This document shows, piece by piece, positions 8,594 through 17,456 of a stretch of 64,000 nt of DNA. The notes beneath the pieces are model-generated. The model did not search any database and was not told the DNA's origin. It was given only the letters and a program-made list of their open reading frames with translations. Position numbers and translations under genes: made by a program. Position 1 is the first letter of the stretch, and the number at the start of each line of letters is the position of its first letter. Where the stretch lies: the NCBI RefSeq assembly GCF_008084905.1, contig NZ_VSFC01000032.1:78132-142131 (forward strand), written 5' to 3'. The stretch is from Xanthomarina maritima (GTDB lineage: Bacteria; Bacteroidota; Bacteroidia; Flavobacteriales; Flavobacteriaceae).

Positions 8594-9621
8594 AAAAACT
8601 CTGGTTACATACTGTTAGAATTTATTTAACTATTGGATTATTCTTTTATTATAAAAAAATTAAAGTCGTTAAAGAAAGTAAGATTCCAAAGGAGAAGTCA
8701 GTTATTTTTCTATCCAATCATCAAAATGCTTTAATTGATGCCTTACTTATAGCTACTACATCTGGTAGATTTTCTTATTTTTTAACTAGAGCTAGTGTGT
8801 TTAAAAAACCTTTAGTATCTAAATTGTTACATAGTGTCAACATGTTGCCTGTTTACAGAGTTAGAGATGGTTGGAGTACTATTAGTAAAAACAATTATAT
8901 TTTTAAAACTTGTACTGAGAAGCTTAAAAAAAATGGAGCTGTTGCTTTATTCCCTGAAGGAAATCATCATATCAATAGAACCGTAAGACCTTTAAGTAAA
9001 GGGTTTACAAGAATAATATTTGAAACTTTAAGTGCGTATCCAGATATAGATTTACAAATGATTCCTGTTGGAATTAATTATCAAGAAGGAACAACTTTTG
9101 GAGATAGTGTTGCTTTATATTATGGAAATCCAATTTCAACAAAATCTATAGTATCAAAATTTTCAAATGAAGAGATTGTAGCTTTAAGGCAAACCGTTCA
9201 ATATAAAATTAAAGAATTAACAACGCATATTGAAGACAACACTTATAATGAAACTATTAAAAAATTGCATGCCTTAAATGTTGATTATTTAAGCCCAAAA
9301 AAAGTAAATAGGTGTATAGAATCTAATTTTCATGAATGTGAATCAAAACCAATAAAAGGGAATAATTTGATAAAGCAGTTTTTTACTAGAATTCTAATTT
9401 TAAATTTGATTTTACCTTTTATAATCTGGAGATTTTATATAAAACCAAAAATTAAAGAAGTAGAGTTTATAGCAACTTTTAGATTTACTATAGCTATAAC
9501 TCTAGTGCCTATTTGGATATTATTTTGTAGTTTAATTTTTGTATTTAATTTAGGTTTAATATATGGTTTAACTTATTTTATTACTGTCTTTTTAATTGCT
9601 TTGTTAAGTGTAAAACTTTAA
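8590..9621 (+). CDS. PlsC-like acyltransferase
   Basis: 343 residues from a TTG start that overlaps the preceding stop (TTGA); no ATG lies near. The acyltransferase motif I reads NHQNALID, with five residues between His and Asp rather than the usual four, as in a subgroup of Bacteroidetes enzymes. Motif III reads LFPEGNHH. Two or three hydrophobic helices follow at about residues 265-340, so the enzyme is membrane-bound. It probably acylates glycerol-3-phosphate or lysophosphatidate. The C-terminal membrane extension is longer than in classical PlsC. Confidence 0.85.
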   Translation: MKKLWLHTVRIYLTIGLFFYYKKIKVVKESKIPKEKSVIFLSNHQNALIDALLIATTSGRFSYFLTRASVFKKPLVSKLLHSVNMLPVYRVRDGWSTISKNNYIFKTCTEKLKKNGAVALFPEGNHHINRTVRPLSKGFTRIIFETLSAYPDIDLQMIPVGINYQEGTTFGDSVALYYGNPISTKSIVSKFSNEEIVALRQTVQYKIKELTTHIEDNTYNETIKKLHALNVDYLSPKKVNRCIESNFHECESKPIKGNNLIKQFFTRILILNLILPFIIWRFYIKPKIKEVEFIATFRFTIAITLVPIWILFCSLIFVFNLGLIYGLTYFITVFLIALLSVKL

Positions 9622-9632
9622 CGAATAACAAT

Positions 9633-9664
9633 AAAAAATCCATTGCATGTGCAATGGATTTTTT
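9633..9664. terminator. Bidirectional intrinsic terminator
   Basis: Inverted repeat AATCCATTGCATGTGCAATGGATT flanked by A and T runs, between the convergent acyltransferase (plus) and PUR-protein (minus) genes. Confidence 0.9.
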
Positions 9665-9681
9665 ATAAGAGATATATGTTT

Positions 9682-10074
9682 CTAAATATCGTCGAAATCT
9701 ACATCAGTAAATTTATCTGTTGAAGTATCACCTTCAGATTTTGCTTCAACAGTTTCAGTTTCTGATTCATATTCTTTTTTAAAATCTTTTTGATGACGCT
9801 CGCTAATTACTTCATCCCCTTTTTCATTAATGATGTAATCGGTCATTTCGTTTAAAATACTATTAAACTCAGTAAAATCTTCTTTGTATAAATAGATTTT
9901 ATGTTTTTTATAATGAAACGATCCATCATCGTTTGTAAATTTCTTACTTTCTGTAACAGTTAAGTAATAATCTCCTGCTTTTGTTGATCTAACATCAAAG
10001 AAGTATGTTCTTCTTCCAGCTCTTAATACTTTAGAAAAAATCTCTTCTTTCTCCATCATATCATTATTATTCAT
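9682..10074 (-). CDS. DUF3276 / PUR-alpha-like nucleic acid-binding protein
   Basis: 130 residues from the ATG at 10074 (MNNNDMMEKEEIFSKVLRAG). The open frame runs back to a TTG at 10128, but the extra 18 residues are not typical. The conserved core, KVLRAGRRTYFFDVRSTKAGDYYLTVTESKKF, is the PUR-repeat fold of DUF3276, which binds single-stranded nucleic acid in Bacteroidetes and spirochaetes. An acidic C-terminal tail (SETETVEAKSEGDTSTDKF) is probably disordered. It stands alone between a terminator and an ABC exporter gene. Confidence 0.92.
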   Translation of the reverse strand: MNNNDMMEKEEIFSKVLRAGRRTYFFDVRSTKAGDYYLTVTESKKFTNDDGSFHYKKHKIYLYKEDFTEFNSILNEMTDYIINEKGDEVISERHQKDFKKEYESETETVEAKSEGDTSTDKFTDVDFDDI

Positions 10075-10216
10075 AATCGTATTGTTATTAAAATAGTTTT
10101 TCAAAAATCTAAAAAAAACATTTACCAACCAACAAATTATGTTATTTCTTTTATTCTTATTGAATTAATTAAGAAAGCTTTACTTCTATATAGTGAAAAT
10201 GAAGTGTTTAACAAGT

Positions 10217-11980
10217 TTAATTGTTAGTGCTAGAAGTTTCACTTAGCTGCTTTAAATAAAGGTGTTTGTAAAAGCCATCAACATTTAATAAAGATTCATG
10301 ACTTCCAGATTGAACTATTTTCCCTTTGTCTAGAACAATTATTTTATCAGCATTTTTAGCAGAAGAAACACGATGACTTACAATTATTGTAGTTTTATCT
10401 TTAGCCAAATTATTTAAATGTTTTAAAATTTTCTCTTCAGTTTCTGTGTCTACAGCAGAAAGGGAATCGTCTAGTAATAGAATTTTTGGATCCTTAATGA
10501 TGGCTCTTGCAATAGAAACACGTTGTTTTTGTCCACCAGAAAGTGTGATGCCTCTTTCGCCTAAAATAGTATTATAACCTTTAGAGAAACCCATAATATT
10601 TTTATGTACTTGGGCATATTTGGCTGCTTGAATAACTTCATCTTCTGTTGCATCTTCTTTTCCAAACTTAATATTGTTATTTATTGTGTCAGAAAATAAA
10701 AAAGCATCTTGAGGTACATAGCCTATACTATCTCTTAAACTAGTTAAATTTAGTTTGTCTATAGGTGTGTTATCTATTAGTAATTCACCAGAATCAATAT
10801 CATAAAGTCTTCCAATTAAATCTAAAATAGTTGATTTGCCAGAGCCAGTTTTACCAATAATAGCTAAAGATTTACCTTGTTCTAAAATAAACGAAATTCC
10901 TTTTAGAGCTTCAATATTGGTATCGCTATATGTAAAATGAACATTTTTAAATTCTATATTTCCAGTGATTTTTGATGGTTCTAATATGGTATTTTTAATC
11001 TCAGGTGTTATATTTAAAAACTCATTAATTCGTTTTTGTGAAGCTTCTGCTTGCTGAACAATTGAAGTTACCCAACCTACTGTAGCTACAGGCCAAGTTA
11101 ACATATTTACATAAATAATAAATTTGGTAATAACACCTAATGTTATTTCGCCATTAATGTATTGTAATCCTCCAATATAAATTACAATCAAATTACTTAT
11201 ACCAATAAGTAAAATCATCATTGGAAAGAAAAAAGCATTTATTTTAACAAGGTTTAGTTGCTTCTGTTTACTGGTTTGAGATAATTCATTAAAATTATTA
11301 GAAGTTTGATCTTCTAAACCGTAAGCTTTTATAATAGAAATACCGCTAAAGGTTTCTTGTGTTGAAGAAGATAAGTGAGATAAATATTCTTGAACTATCG
11401 TGCTGCGTCTATGAATTTCTTTGCTTAATTTATATATAATAAACGATAATATTGGTAAAGGAATAATAGTATATAATGTTAATGAAGGAGCTTGTTTGTA
11501 CATAAAACCAATAGAGATAACAAATAAAGTAATGGTGTTGATACTATACATAATCGCTGGGCCAACATACATACGTACACGTCCAACATCTTCACTAATT
11601 CTATTCATTAAATCTCCAGTTCTATTATTTTTATAAAACTTTAGTGAGAGTTTCTGATAATGCTGATAGATTTCATTTTTTAAATCGAATTCAATATATC
11701 GAGAGACATTAATAATAGTCTGTCTCATAAAAAATGTCAAAATTCCAGTTATTAAAGCAGCTCCAATAATATATAGAATATTAATTAGCAATTCTTTTTT
11801 TACAACAGCTTTATCTGTAATAACACCTTGAATATAGTCGTTAACAACATCTATAGAAGAGCCAATAAGCTCAGGAGTGAATAAGAGAAATATTTTTGAA
11901 ACGATGGTAATTAAAATACCAATAATTAGTTGCCATTTATATTTAAAAAAATACTTATTAAGGTGTTGTAATTCTTTCAT
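10217..11980 (-). CDS. ABC exporter, fused permease and ATPase (MsbA/MDR type)
   Basis: 587 residues. Residues 1-310 form a six-helix type 1 exporter membrane domain, and residues 335-575 the ATPase: Walker A (GKTGSGKST), Q-loop (GYVPQDAFLF), signature (LSGGQKQR), Walker B (KILLLDDSLSAVD) and H-loop (VSHRVSSA). All catalytic residues are present, so a homodimer would be active. The substrate may be lipid or drug and cannot be decided. The gene starts 143 bases from the divergent leucine dehydrogenase gene and shows no operon partner. Confidence 0.94.
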   Translation of the reverse strand: MKELQHLNKYFFKYKWQLIIGILITIVSKIFLLFTPELIGSSIDVVNDYIQGVITDKAVVKKELLINILYIIGAALITGILTFFMRQTIINVSRYIEFDLKNEIYQHYQKLSLKFYKNNRTGDLMNRISEDVGRVRMYVGPAIMYSINTITLFVISIGFMYKQAPSLTLYTIIPLPILSFIIYKLSKEIHRRSTIVQEYLSHLSSSTQETFSGISIIKAYGLEDQTSNNFNELSQTSKQKQLNLVKINAFFFPMMILLIGISNLIVIYIGGLQYINGEITLGVITKFIIYVNMLTWPVATVGWVTSIVQQAEASQKRINEFLNITPEIKNTILEPSKITGNIEFKNVHFTYSDTNIEALKGISFILEQGKSLAIIGKTGSGKSTILDLIGRLYDIDSGELLIDNTPIDKLNLTSLRDSIGYVPQDAFLFSDTINNNIKFGKEDATEDEVIQAAKYAQVHKNIMGFSKGYNTILGERGITLSGGQKQRVSIARAIIKDPKILLLDDSLSAVDTETEEKILKHLNNLAKDKTTIIVSHRVSSAKNADKIIVLDKGKIVQSGSHESLLNVDGFYKHLYLKQLSETSSTNN

Positions 11981-12037
11981 TTAGCTTTTTAAAACAGATA
12001 AAGTTTTTAACAATTTCGCATTTTATCATTAATAATT

Positions 12038-12067
12038 TGTGTAAACCTTAATAATGGATTAATTTTG
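12038..12067 (+). promoter_or_regulatory. Promoter of the leucine dehydrogenase gene
   Basis: TTG at 12038-12040 and TAATTTTG (TAnnTTTG) at 12060-12067, spaced 19 bases, match the Bacteroidetes housekeeping promoter. The start codon is 57 bases downstream. Confidence 0.75.
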
Positions 12068-12123
12068 CGCGTTGTTTTTAAAAAATCATTAAACACAACC
12101 TTTAACATTAAATAAATAATTAA

Positions 12124-13227
12124 ATGGTTACAGACGTTATCAACGCAAACGAACTTCACAAAGCAGACCCAGTTTTTGGTCAACTTTCATTTGATAATCA
12201 TGAGCAAGTTGTGTTTTGCAACGACAAAGATACAGGATTAAAAGCAATAATTGGAATCCACAATACAGTATTAGGTCCAGCACTTGGTGGAACTAGAATG
12301 TGGAATTATACCAACGAATGGGAAGCCTTAAACGATGTACTTCGTTTATCAAGAGGAATGACTTTTAAGTCTGCAATTACAGGTTTAAATTTAGGAGGAG
12401 GTAAAGCCGTTATTATTGGTGATGCTAAAACTCAAAAAACTCCAGAGTTGATGAAAAAATTCGGTGAATTTGTTCATTCATTAAGTGGAAGATATATTAC
12501 AGCTGAAGATGTTGGAATGGAAACATCTGATATGGATTTGGTAAGACAAGTAACACCTTATGTTACTGGTATTTCAGAAGAATTAGGTGGAGCTGGAAAT
12601 CCATCTCCTATAACTGCTTATGGTGTTTTTATGGGAATGAAAGCAGCAGCTAAATTTAAATTTGGTTCAGATGTATTAGAAGATAAAAACATTTTTGTTC
12701 AAGGTATTGGTAATGTTGGAGAAGCACTTGTAGAGCATTTAGTAGACGAAGGGGCTAAAGTAACTATTGCAGATATTAGCCAAGATCGTCTAGAAGCTAT
12801 TAAAAAGAAATATGGTGTTACCATTTATGGTGGAAACGACTTGTATTCTGAGGATATGGATATCTATGCACCTTGTGCACTTGGAGCAACAATAAATGAT
12901 GATACCATCTATAAATTAAAAGCAAAAGTGATTGCCGGAGCAGCAAACAACCAATTAGCTGTTGAAGAAAAGCATGGAAAGATACTTCAAGAAAGAAATA
13001 TTGTCTATGCACCAGATTTTTTAATTAATGCAGGTGGAATTATTAATGTGTATGCAGAGTTAGAAGGTTACGATAAAAAAGAAATTATGCGTAAAACCGA
13101 GAATATTTATAACACAACGTTAGAGATATTAACTAATGCTAAAACACATAATATTACTACAAATCACGCAGCATTGAACATTGCTCAAAATAGAATTGAG
13201 ACAAGAAAAAAAGAGAATAAGAGATAA
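12124..13227 (+). CDS. Leucine dehydrogenase (Glu/Leu/Phe/Val dehydrogenase family)
   Basis: 367 residues. The catalytic domain (residues 1-150) has GPALGGTRMWNY and the catalytic Lys in LNLGGGKAVIIG; the Rossmann domain carries GIGNVGEALVEHLVDEGA for NAD binding. It deaminates leucine, valine and isoleucine to oxo acids and ammonia, the first step of branched-chain amino acid use and, in reverse, of supplying precursors of branched fatty acids. HMG-CoA lyase, also in this window (27881), works later in leucine breakdown. The length is normal and the promoter is clear. Confidence 0.92.
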   Translation: MVTDVINANELHKADPVFGQLSFDNHEQVVFCNDKDTGLKAIIGIHNTVLGPALGGTRMWNYTNEWEALNDVLRLSRGMTFKSAITGLNLGGGKAVIIGDAKTQKTPELMKKFGEFVHSLSGRYITAEDVGMETSDMDLVRQVTPYVTGISEELGGAGNPSPITAYGVFMGMKAAAKFKFGSDVLEDKNIFVQGIGNVGEALVEHLVDEGAKVTIADISQDRLEAIKKKYGVTIYGGNDLYSEDMDIYAPCALGATINDDTIYKLKAKVIAGAANNQLAVEEKHGKILQERNIVYAPDFLINAGGIINVYAELEGYDKKEIMRKTENIYNTTLEILTNAKTHNITTNHAALNIAQNRIETRKKENKR

Positions 13228-13252
13228 TTCTTTAAAATAATATTATTTTTGC

Positions 13253-13287
13253 GAGGCGAAAGTTGATCTTAACTTTCGCCTCTTTAA
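13253..13287 (+). terminator. Intrinsic terminator after leucine dehydrogenase
   Basis: 12-bp perfect stem GAGGCGAAAGTT / AACTTTCGCCTC with a six-base loop, followed by a short T stretch (TTTAATT). A -7-like box TATTTTTG sits directly before it (13244-13251). Confidence 0.85.
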
Positions 13288-13360
13288 TTAAAAATTAAAT
13301 TGAAATCAACTTTTAAGTTAATTTCAAAAACATATTAATTTATTAAAGTTCTTTGTACAT

Positions 13361-14305
13361 ATGCTTAACAGAAGACATATTAGAATAAAAGTCATGCAAA
13401 CTATTTATTCCTTTCAAGGAGGAGAAAGCGATAGTTTTGATAAAGAACAAAAGTTCTTATTATACAGTCTAGATAATATTTACAACTTGTATTTATTAAT
13501 GATGTCTTTACTTATTGAAGTTCAAAAAAGAGCAGAAGACCATTTAGAAAAATCGAGTAAAAAACATTTAGCAACAAAAGAGGAGAAAAATCCAAATAAG
13601 AAGCTGATAAACAATCAGGTGCTTCTTATGTTAAAAAACAATGTTCTTCTTAATGACGAATTCGAACGACGAAAAATTAGTAATTGGGAGTTAGATTCAG
13701 AATACGTTGAAATTATTTTTCGTGAAATTTTAGCAAGCGAATTATATTCTGAATATATGCAAACCAAAACATCTAATTTTAAAGAAGATAAAAAGTTTGT
13801 TATTGATATATTTAGCGAAATTATAGCTCCAAATAATAAGCTATACGACTATCTTGAAGATAAAAACTTAACTTGGATAGACGATTTGCCAGTTGTAAAC
13901 ACTGCCATTTTAAAACTATTGCGCAAGGTTAAAGAACAGTCTAATGAAGCATATTTTTTACCAAAACTATATAAAGATATAGAAGACAATGAATATGCCA
14001 TAGATTTATTTAAAAAAACGCTTCTTAATCAATTTAAATTCGGTGAAATAATTCAAGATAAAACACAAAATTGGGACACAGAAAGAATAGCAAGTTTAGA
14101 TACAGTGCTCTTAAAAATGGCTATTTGCGAAATACAAAAATTCCCGACTATACCAGTAAAAGTAACTATAAATGAGTATTTAGAAATAGCCAAAGAATAC
14201 TCTACTCCTAAGAGTAGTATTTTTATAAATGGTATTTTGGATAAGCTAGTTAAAGAATATCAAGAAAGCGATACTTTAAATAAAACAGGTAGAGGGTTGA
14301 TGTAA
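13361..14305 (+). CDS. nusB: Transcription antitermination factor NusB, long Bacteroidetes form
   Basis: 314 residues, about twice the length of proteobacterial NusB, which is normal for Bacteroidetes. The start, MLNRRHIRIKVMQTIYSFQ, is the NusB N-terminal helix with basic residues, and the NusB core continues in the last third (DKTQNWDTERIASLDTVLLKMAICEIQKFPTIPVKVTINEYLEIAKEYS). NusB with NusE binds boxA RNA in rRNA antitermination. It is followed by a DUF1573 lipoprotein and yajC, a grouping frequent in this phylum. Confidence 0.95.
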   Translation: MLNRRHIRIKVMQTIYSFQGGESDSFDKEQKFLLYSLDNIYNLYLLMMSLLIEVQKRAEDHLEKSSKKHLATKEEKNPNKKLINNQVLLMLKNNVLLNDEFERRKISNWELDSEYVEIIFREILASELYSEYMQTKTSNFKEDKKFVIDIFSEIIAPNNKLYDYLEDKNLTWIDDLPVVNTAILKLLRKVKEQSNEAYFLPKLYKDIEDNEYAIDLFKKTLLNQFKFGEIIQDKTQNWDTERIASLDTVLLKMAICEIQKFPTIPVKVTINEYLEIAKEYSTPKSSIFINGILDKLVKEYQESDTLNKTGRGLM

Positions 14306-14355
14306 TTAGAAATAATTATTACTTTTACAATCTTAATTTAAAAAAATAATTTATT

Positions 14356-14928
14356 ATGAAAAAAGCAATCTTAGGGTTATCAGCTCTATGTTTAATAGCA
14401 TTTACTTCTTGTAAAGAAGATGCTTCGAAAAAAATTAATGAAGAAAATGTTGCAGTTGCAGCAGAAAGAGATGCTAATTCATCAAAATTTCCAGTAATTA
14501 CATTTGACAAAACAACACATGATTTTGGCGAAATTGAAGCTAAAGAGAATGTAGAAACTGTTTTTAATTACACTAATACAGGAGAATCTCCTTTAGTAAT
14601 TACAGATATTAAAAGTTCTTGTGGATGTACCGTTCCTCAAGACTGGAGTAAAGAGCCATTAAATCCAGGAGATAAAGGACATTTTACAGTTAAGTTTAAT
14701 GGATCAGGAGCAAATAAAGTATCTAAAACAGTTACAATTACTGCAAATACTGAAACTGGTAAAGAAACTGTAACTATTTCTGCTTTTGTAAAGCCAGATC
14801 CTAATGCACCAGTAAAAGCACAAGCTCAAGCTCCTGCAATTGGAGGTAGCCCAATGGCAGCACCTGCAGCTGGAGCACCAAAAAAATCTAGTACGCAACC
14901 TGGTCACGAAGGTCATAACCACGATTAA
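14356..14928 (+). CDS. DUF1573 lipoprotein with His-rich tail
   Basis: 190 residues. MKKAILGLSALCLIAFTSC is a lipoprotein signal with Cys19. The DUF1573 domain (about residues 50-140) contains DKTTHDFGEIEAKENVET, the hallmark SSCGCTVPQ cluster and a beta-sandwich ASH-like end. An Ala/Pro-rich linker leads to GHEGHNHD at the C-terminus, which could bind metal. The role is unknown; it is exported to the periplasm or outer membrane. It lies 4 bases before yajC, so they are co-transcribed. Confidence 0.9.
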   Translation: MKKAILGLSALCLIAFTSCKEDASKKINEENVAVAAERDANSSKFPVITFDKTTHDFGEIEAKENVETVFNYTNTGESPLVITDIKSSCGCTVPQDWSKEPLNPGDKGHFTVKFNGSGANKVSKTVTITANTETGKETVTISAFVKPDPNAPVKAQAQAPAIGGSPMAAPAAGAPKKSSTQPGHEGHNHD

Positions 14929-14932
14929 TTAA

Positions 14933-15220
14933 ATGGGAGAAGGTATTAGTAGTTTTTTGCCGTTTATTTTAATGTTTGTAGTTGTGTATTTCTTTATGAT
15001 TGCACCACAAATGAAACGACAAAAACAAGAAAAAAAATTCGCTGCAGAATTAAAACGTGGCGATAAAGTAATTACCAAAAGTGGCATGCATGGTAAGGTT
15101 GTTGAATTAAATGATAATGATGCTAGTTGTGTTATTGAAACATTAGCAGGAAAAATTAAATTCGATAAATCTGCAATTTCTATGGAAATGAGTAAAAAAC
15201 TCAATAAAATAGAAAAATAA
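14933..15220 (+). CDS. yajC: Preprotein translocase subunit YajC
   Basis: 95 residues with one N-terminal membrane helix (ISSFLPFILMFVVVYFFMIAPQMKRQKQ), the P-Q-x-K-R-x-K border and a small cytosolic domain with GDKVITKSGMHGKVVELND. YajC associates with SecDF and the SecYEG channel to aid export. It is the last gene of the nusB group and is followed by a terminator. Confidence 0.95.
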   Translation: MGEGISSFLPFILMFVVVYFFMIAPQMKRQKQEKKFAAELKRGDKVITKSGMHGKVVELNDNDASCVIETLAGKIKFDKSAISMEMSKKLNKIEK

Positions 15221-15240
15221 TATTACATGTAAATTTTTAA

Positions 15241-15274
15241 AAAAAAACCATTCATTTGTTTGAATGGTTTTTTT
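15241..15274 (+). terminator. Intrinsic terminator after yajC
   Basis: Stem ACCATTCA / TGAATGGT with six-base loop, extended by A7 on the left pairing with the T run on the right. Confidence 0.9.
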
Positions 15275-15326
15275 GTATTTTTTATATAAATCAGCAATAT
15301 TAGTACTTTAAAATTTGTAATCATAA

Positions 15327-15677
15327 AAAATAATTCTATGTAGTTTAATTCTTTTGTTTGCAATTCATACAGCAACTTCTCAAGTACTTTTATCCTTGAT
15401 ATTTGGAGATAAATTAAATTCTACAGATTTAGAATTTATAATTGAAGGTGGTTTAAATTGGTCAGCCATATCAGGATTGGATGCTTCCTATATATTTACA
15501 ACTTTTATTTTGGATTTTATTTTATTCAAAGTAAAAAAAATCCATATATTTACCAATGTATTGGTGAAATATAAATTAGGAATCAATAAATTTAGTGAAT
15601 CTGATATAGAAGCAGCTGGAGTTGATTTAATAAATGAAGATGGAGTATATGTAGATTCAGTTAGTATATATAGTTAA
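15327..15677 (+). pseudogene. Decayed PorT-like outer-membrane beta-barrel gene
   Basis: The frame is open from 15327 to the stop at 15675-15677 and begins KIILCSLILLFAIHTATSQ, a signal peptide without any usable ATG; an ATA and a shortened A run stand where ATGAAAAAA would be expected, in another frame. The following VLLSLIFGDKLNSTDLEF and GGLNWSAISGLDASYIF resemble the start of PorT-type outer-membrane proteins of Flavobacteriia. The body then drifts (TTFILDFILFKVKK) and ends well before a normal barrel length of about 180-250 residues. A TTG at 15354 could start a shorter protein but would lose the signal. I read it as a remnant. Confidence 0.55.
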
Positions 15678-15684
15678 ATAATAA

Positions 15685-15804
15685 ATTATTTTTTGGTATC
15701 TGTTTCTATCTGTTACTTGACCAATAGGAGCTAAAAAAAGTATGAAAGCACGTGAAAGTAAGGATACTACTAAAACACCATTAAAATCTGAATTGAAAAG
15801 TTAA
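15685..15804 (+). pseudogene. Possible C-terminal remnant of an unidentified gene
   Basis: Between stops the plus frame reads IIFWYLFLSVT, a stop at 15718, then PIGAKKSMKARESKDTTKTP and LKSELKS to a stop at 15802. A hydrophobic end followed by a basic tail looks like the last helix and tail of a membrane protein, two bases before the start of the next gene, as an operon partner would be. The evidence is weak: the pieces are short and no family was recognised. Confidence 0.25.
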
Positions 15805-15806
15805 AT

Positions 15807-16844
15807 ATGAAATTGAAACACCTTATTCTTATAAATTTAATTGCCTGCTTTTTTGTTCAGTCAATTCAAGCGCAACAACCAAAAACTAAAATTAGACCTA
15901 AATTCGAAGCCTATAGAGACAGCTTAAAACATGTAAATTATGATCAGTTTTTTCCTATTTGGGGAAAAAAAGCATATTCTAAAGGATTCGATATACCTTA
16001 TCCTATTGGCGTTATGGCTAATTTTGTTTGGATGGATCAAGGAATATCTATTACTAACCTTCAATTAGGTCTTGAAACAAGTAATGTTGATATAGGTTTA
16101 ACACCTATTGATTTTATTCAATTTGGTAATAATACAAATACATCTTATAGTGTCAATTTCCGACCAGATGTTTGGGTATTTCCCTTTCTAAACGTGTATG
16201 GCCTTTTAGGATATGGACAAACAAGAACAGAAGTAAATTTAGTTTATCCAATAAATTTGCGTTCGGTTGTTGAACAAAATATATCTACTTACGGTATTGG
16301 AATCATGGCAGCTGGAGGATTAGGACCTGTATTTTTCTCATTGGATGCCAATTTTACTTGGAATAAACCGGAATTATTAGATAAAGCAGTTCCAGTTAGA
16401 GTTGTTGGAATTAGAATTGGACACAGTTTCGTTTTTAATAACAAACCTCAAAGTAATTTTGCAGTTTGGGTAGGTGCTATGTTTATGGAAACAGGAAATG
16501 ATACTTCTGGGCAGTTATTATTAAGTGAAGCCTTACCGTCTTCAGATGGTACTAAAAGGGATCAAATTGTAGCTAATTATAATGATTGGTATGATAATGA
16601 AGCTACCATTCCAGAAAAAGTAATTGCCGATCGTGTTCTAACACCAATTATAGATCGTCTGGAAGCGGCAGATGGAAGTGCGATAATTAAGTATGGTCTT
16701 GATAAACAAGTGGAACAAAAATGGAATGGTATTCTTGGAGCCCAATTTCAATTTAACAAACATTGGCAGTTAAGAACGGAAGGTGGTATATTGGGTAATA
16801 GAAAGTCCTTTTTGTTATCGTTGAATTATCGTTTTTTATTGTAG
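15807..16844 (+). CDS. Outer-membrane beta-barrel protein, unknown substrate
   Basis: 345 residues. A signal peptide (MKLKHLILINLIACFFVQSIQAQ) is followed by alternating strands rich in aromatic residues and Gly, and the protein ends in LLSLNYRFLL, a typical barrel-closing strand with a terminal hydrophobic residue. Segments such as DIPYPIGVMANFVWMDQ and FRPDVWVFPFLNVYGLLGYGQ look like barrel strands. No family name is certain. The upstream 480 bases hold decayed gene fragments, suggesting this gene is the survivor of a larger locus. No promoter was recognised. Confidence 0.7.
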   Translation: MKLKHLILINLIACFFVQSIQAQQPKTKIRPKFEAYRDSLKHVNYDQFFPIWGKKAYSKGFDIPYPIGVMANFVWMDQGISITNLQLGLETSNVDIGLTPIDFIQFGNNTNTSYSVNFRPDVWVFPFLNVYGLLGYGQTRTEVNLVYPINLRSVVEQNISTYGIGIMAAGGLGPVFFSLDANFTWNKPELLDKAVPVRVVGIRIGHSFVFNNKPQSNFAVWVGAMFMETGNDTSGQLLLSEALPSSDGTKRDQIVANYNDWYDNEATIPEKVIADRVLTPIIDRLEAADGSAIIKYGLDKQVEQKWNGILGAQFQFNKHWQLRTEGGILGNRKSFLLSLNYRFLL

Positions 16845-16849
16845 ACTAG

Positions 16850-17446
16850 CTAGCAATTTTTATACTTGTCATGTAAACCAATGCCTTTTAAAATCATTGG
16901 TTTTATTTTTTCTATTCTAGATAATTTAGTAGCATTTTTTTTTGCTGTTTCTATATGCTCGCAATACTCACGTTGTTTTCCTAGTGTAAGCAATTTAAAG
17001 GCATCAAATAAGGCTGAATTAGCATTTAACTCATTTAAAAGTTCTTTAGGGATAGTAACCGATTTACCTTTGCGTTCTGGTTTTATTTCTTTGCCTAACT
17101 TCTGGTTTTCTATAGCTTCTTTTATATAAGCTAAAACAATATTTTTATCAATATCATCTATAGAATTAAAACGCATTTGTCTTAATCCTTTAGTTTTTTC
17201 TTGAGCTTGCTCTAAAAGCTTGTTTCCATCTTTTAAAAAGACTCCATTAAAAAACCAAATTCCAAAATGATTTTTAAAAGCACCAAGTCCAACTACATTT
17301 TTACCATCTAAAGCATAAACAGGAGAACTCCATTTAATGGTTTCTTCCAATTCGGTAATATTAATAATATCTCTTAGGATATTTAATGATTCACCAAATT
17401 GAGCATGGTTTTCAATGTATTCTTCTACAGAGGATATTTTTTTCAA
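16850..17446 (-). CDS. YdeI/OmpD-associated family protein (DUF1801 + OmdA-like end)
   Basis: 198 residues, cytosolic. The N-terminal 110 residues are a DUF1801 domain (LEETIKWSSPVYALDGKNVVGLGAFKNHFGIWFFNG). The C-terminal part has TIPKELLNELNANSALFDAFKLLTLGKQREYCEHIE, the OmdA/YdeI-type helical domain. In Bacillus, YdeI-like proteins have been linked to polymyxin or peptide resistance; here function is open. It is 10 bases after pepT on the same strand and probably shares its transcript. Confidence 0.88.
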   Translation of the reverse strand: MKKISSVEEYIENHAQFGESLNILRDIINITELEETIKWSSPVYALDGKNVVGLGAFKNHFGIWFFNGVFLKDGNKLLEQAQEKTKGLRQMRFNSIDDIDKNIVLAYIKEAIENQKLGKEIKPERKGKSVTIPKELLNELNANSALFDAFKLLTLGKQREYCEHIETAKKNATKLSRIEKIKPMILKGIGLHDKYKNC

Positions 17447-17456
17447 ACTAGTAAAT

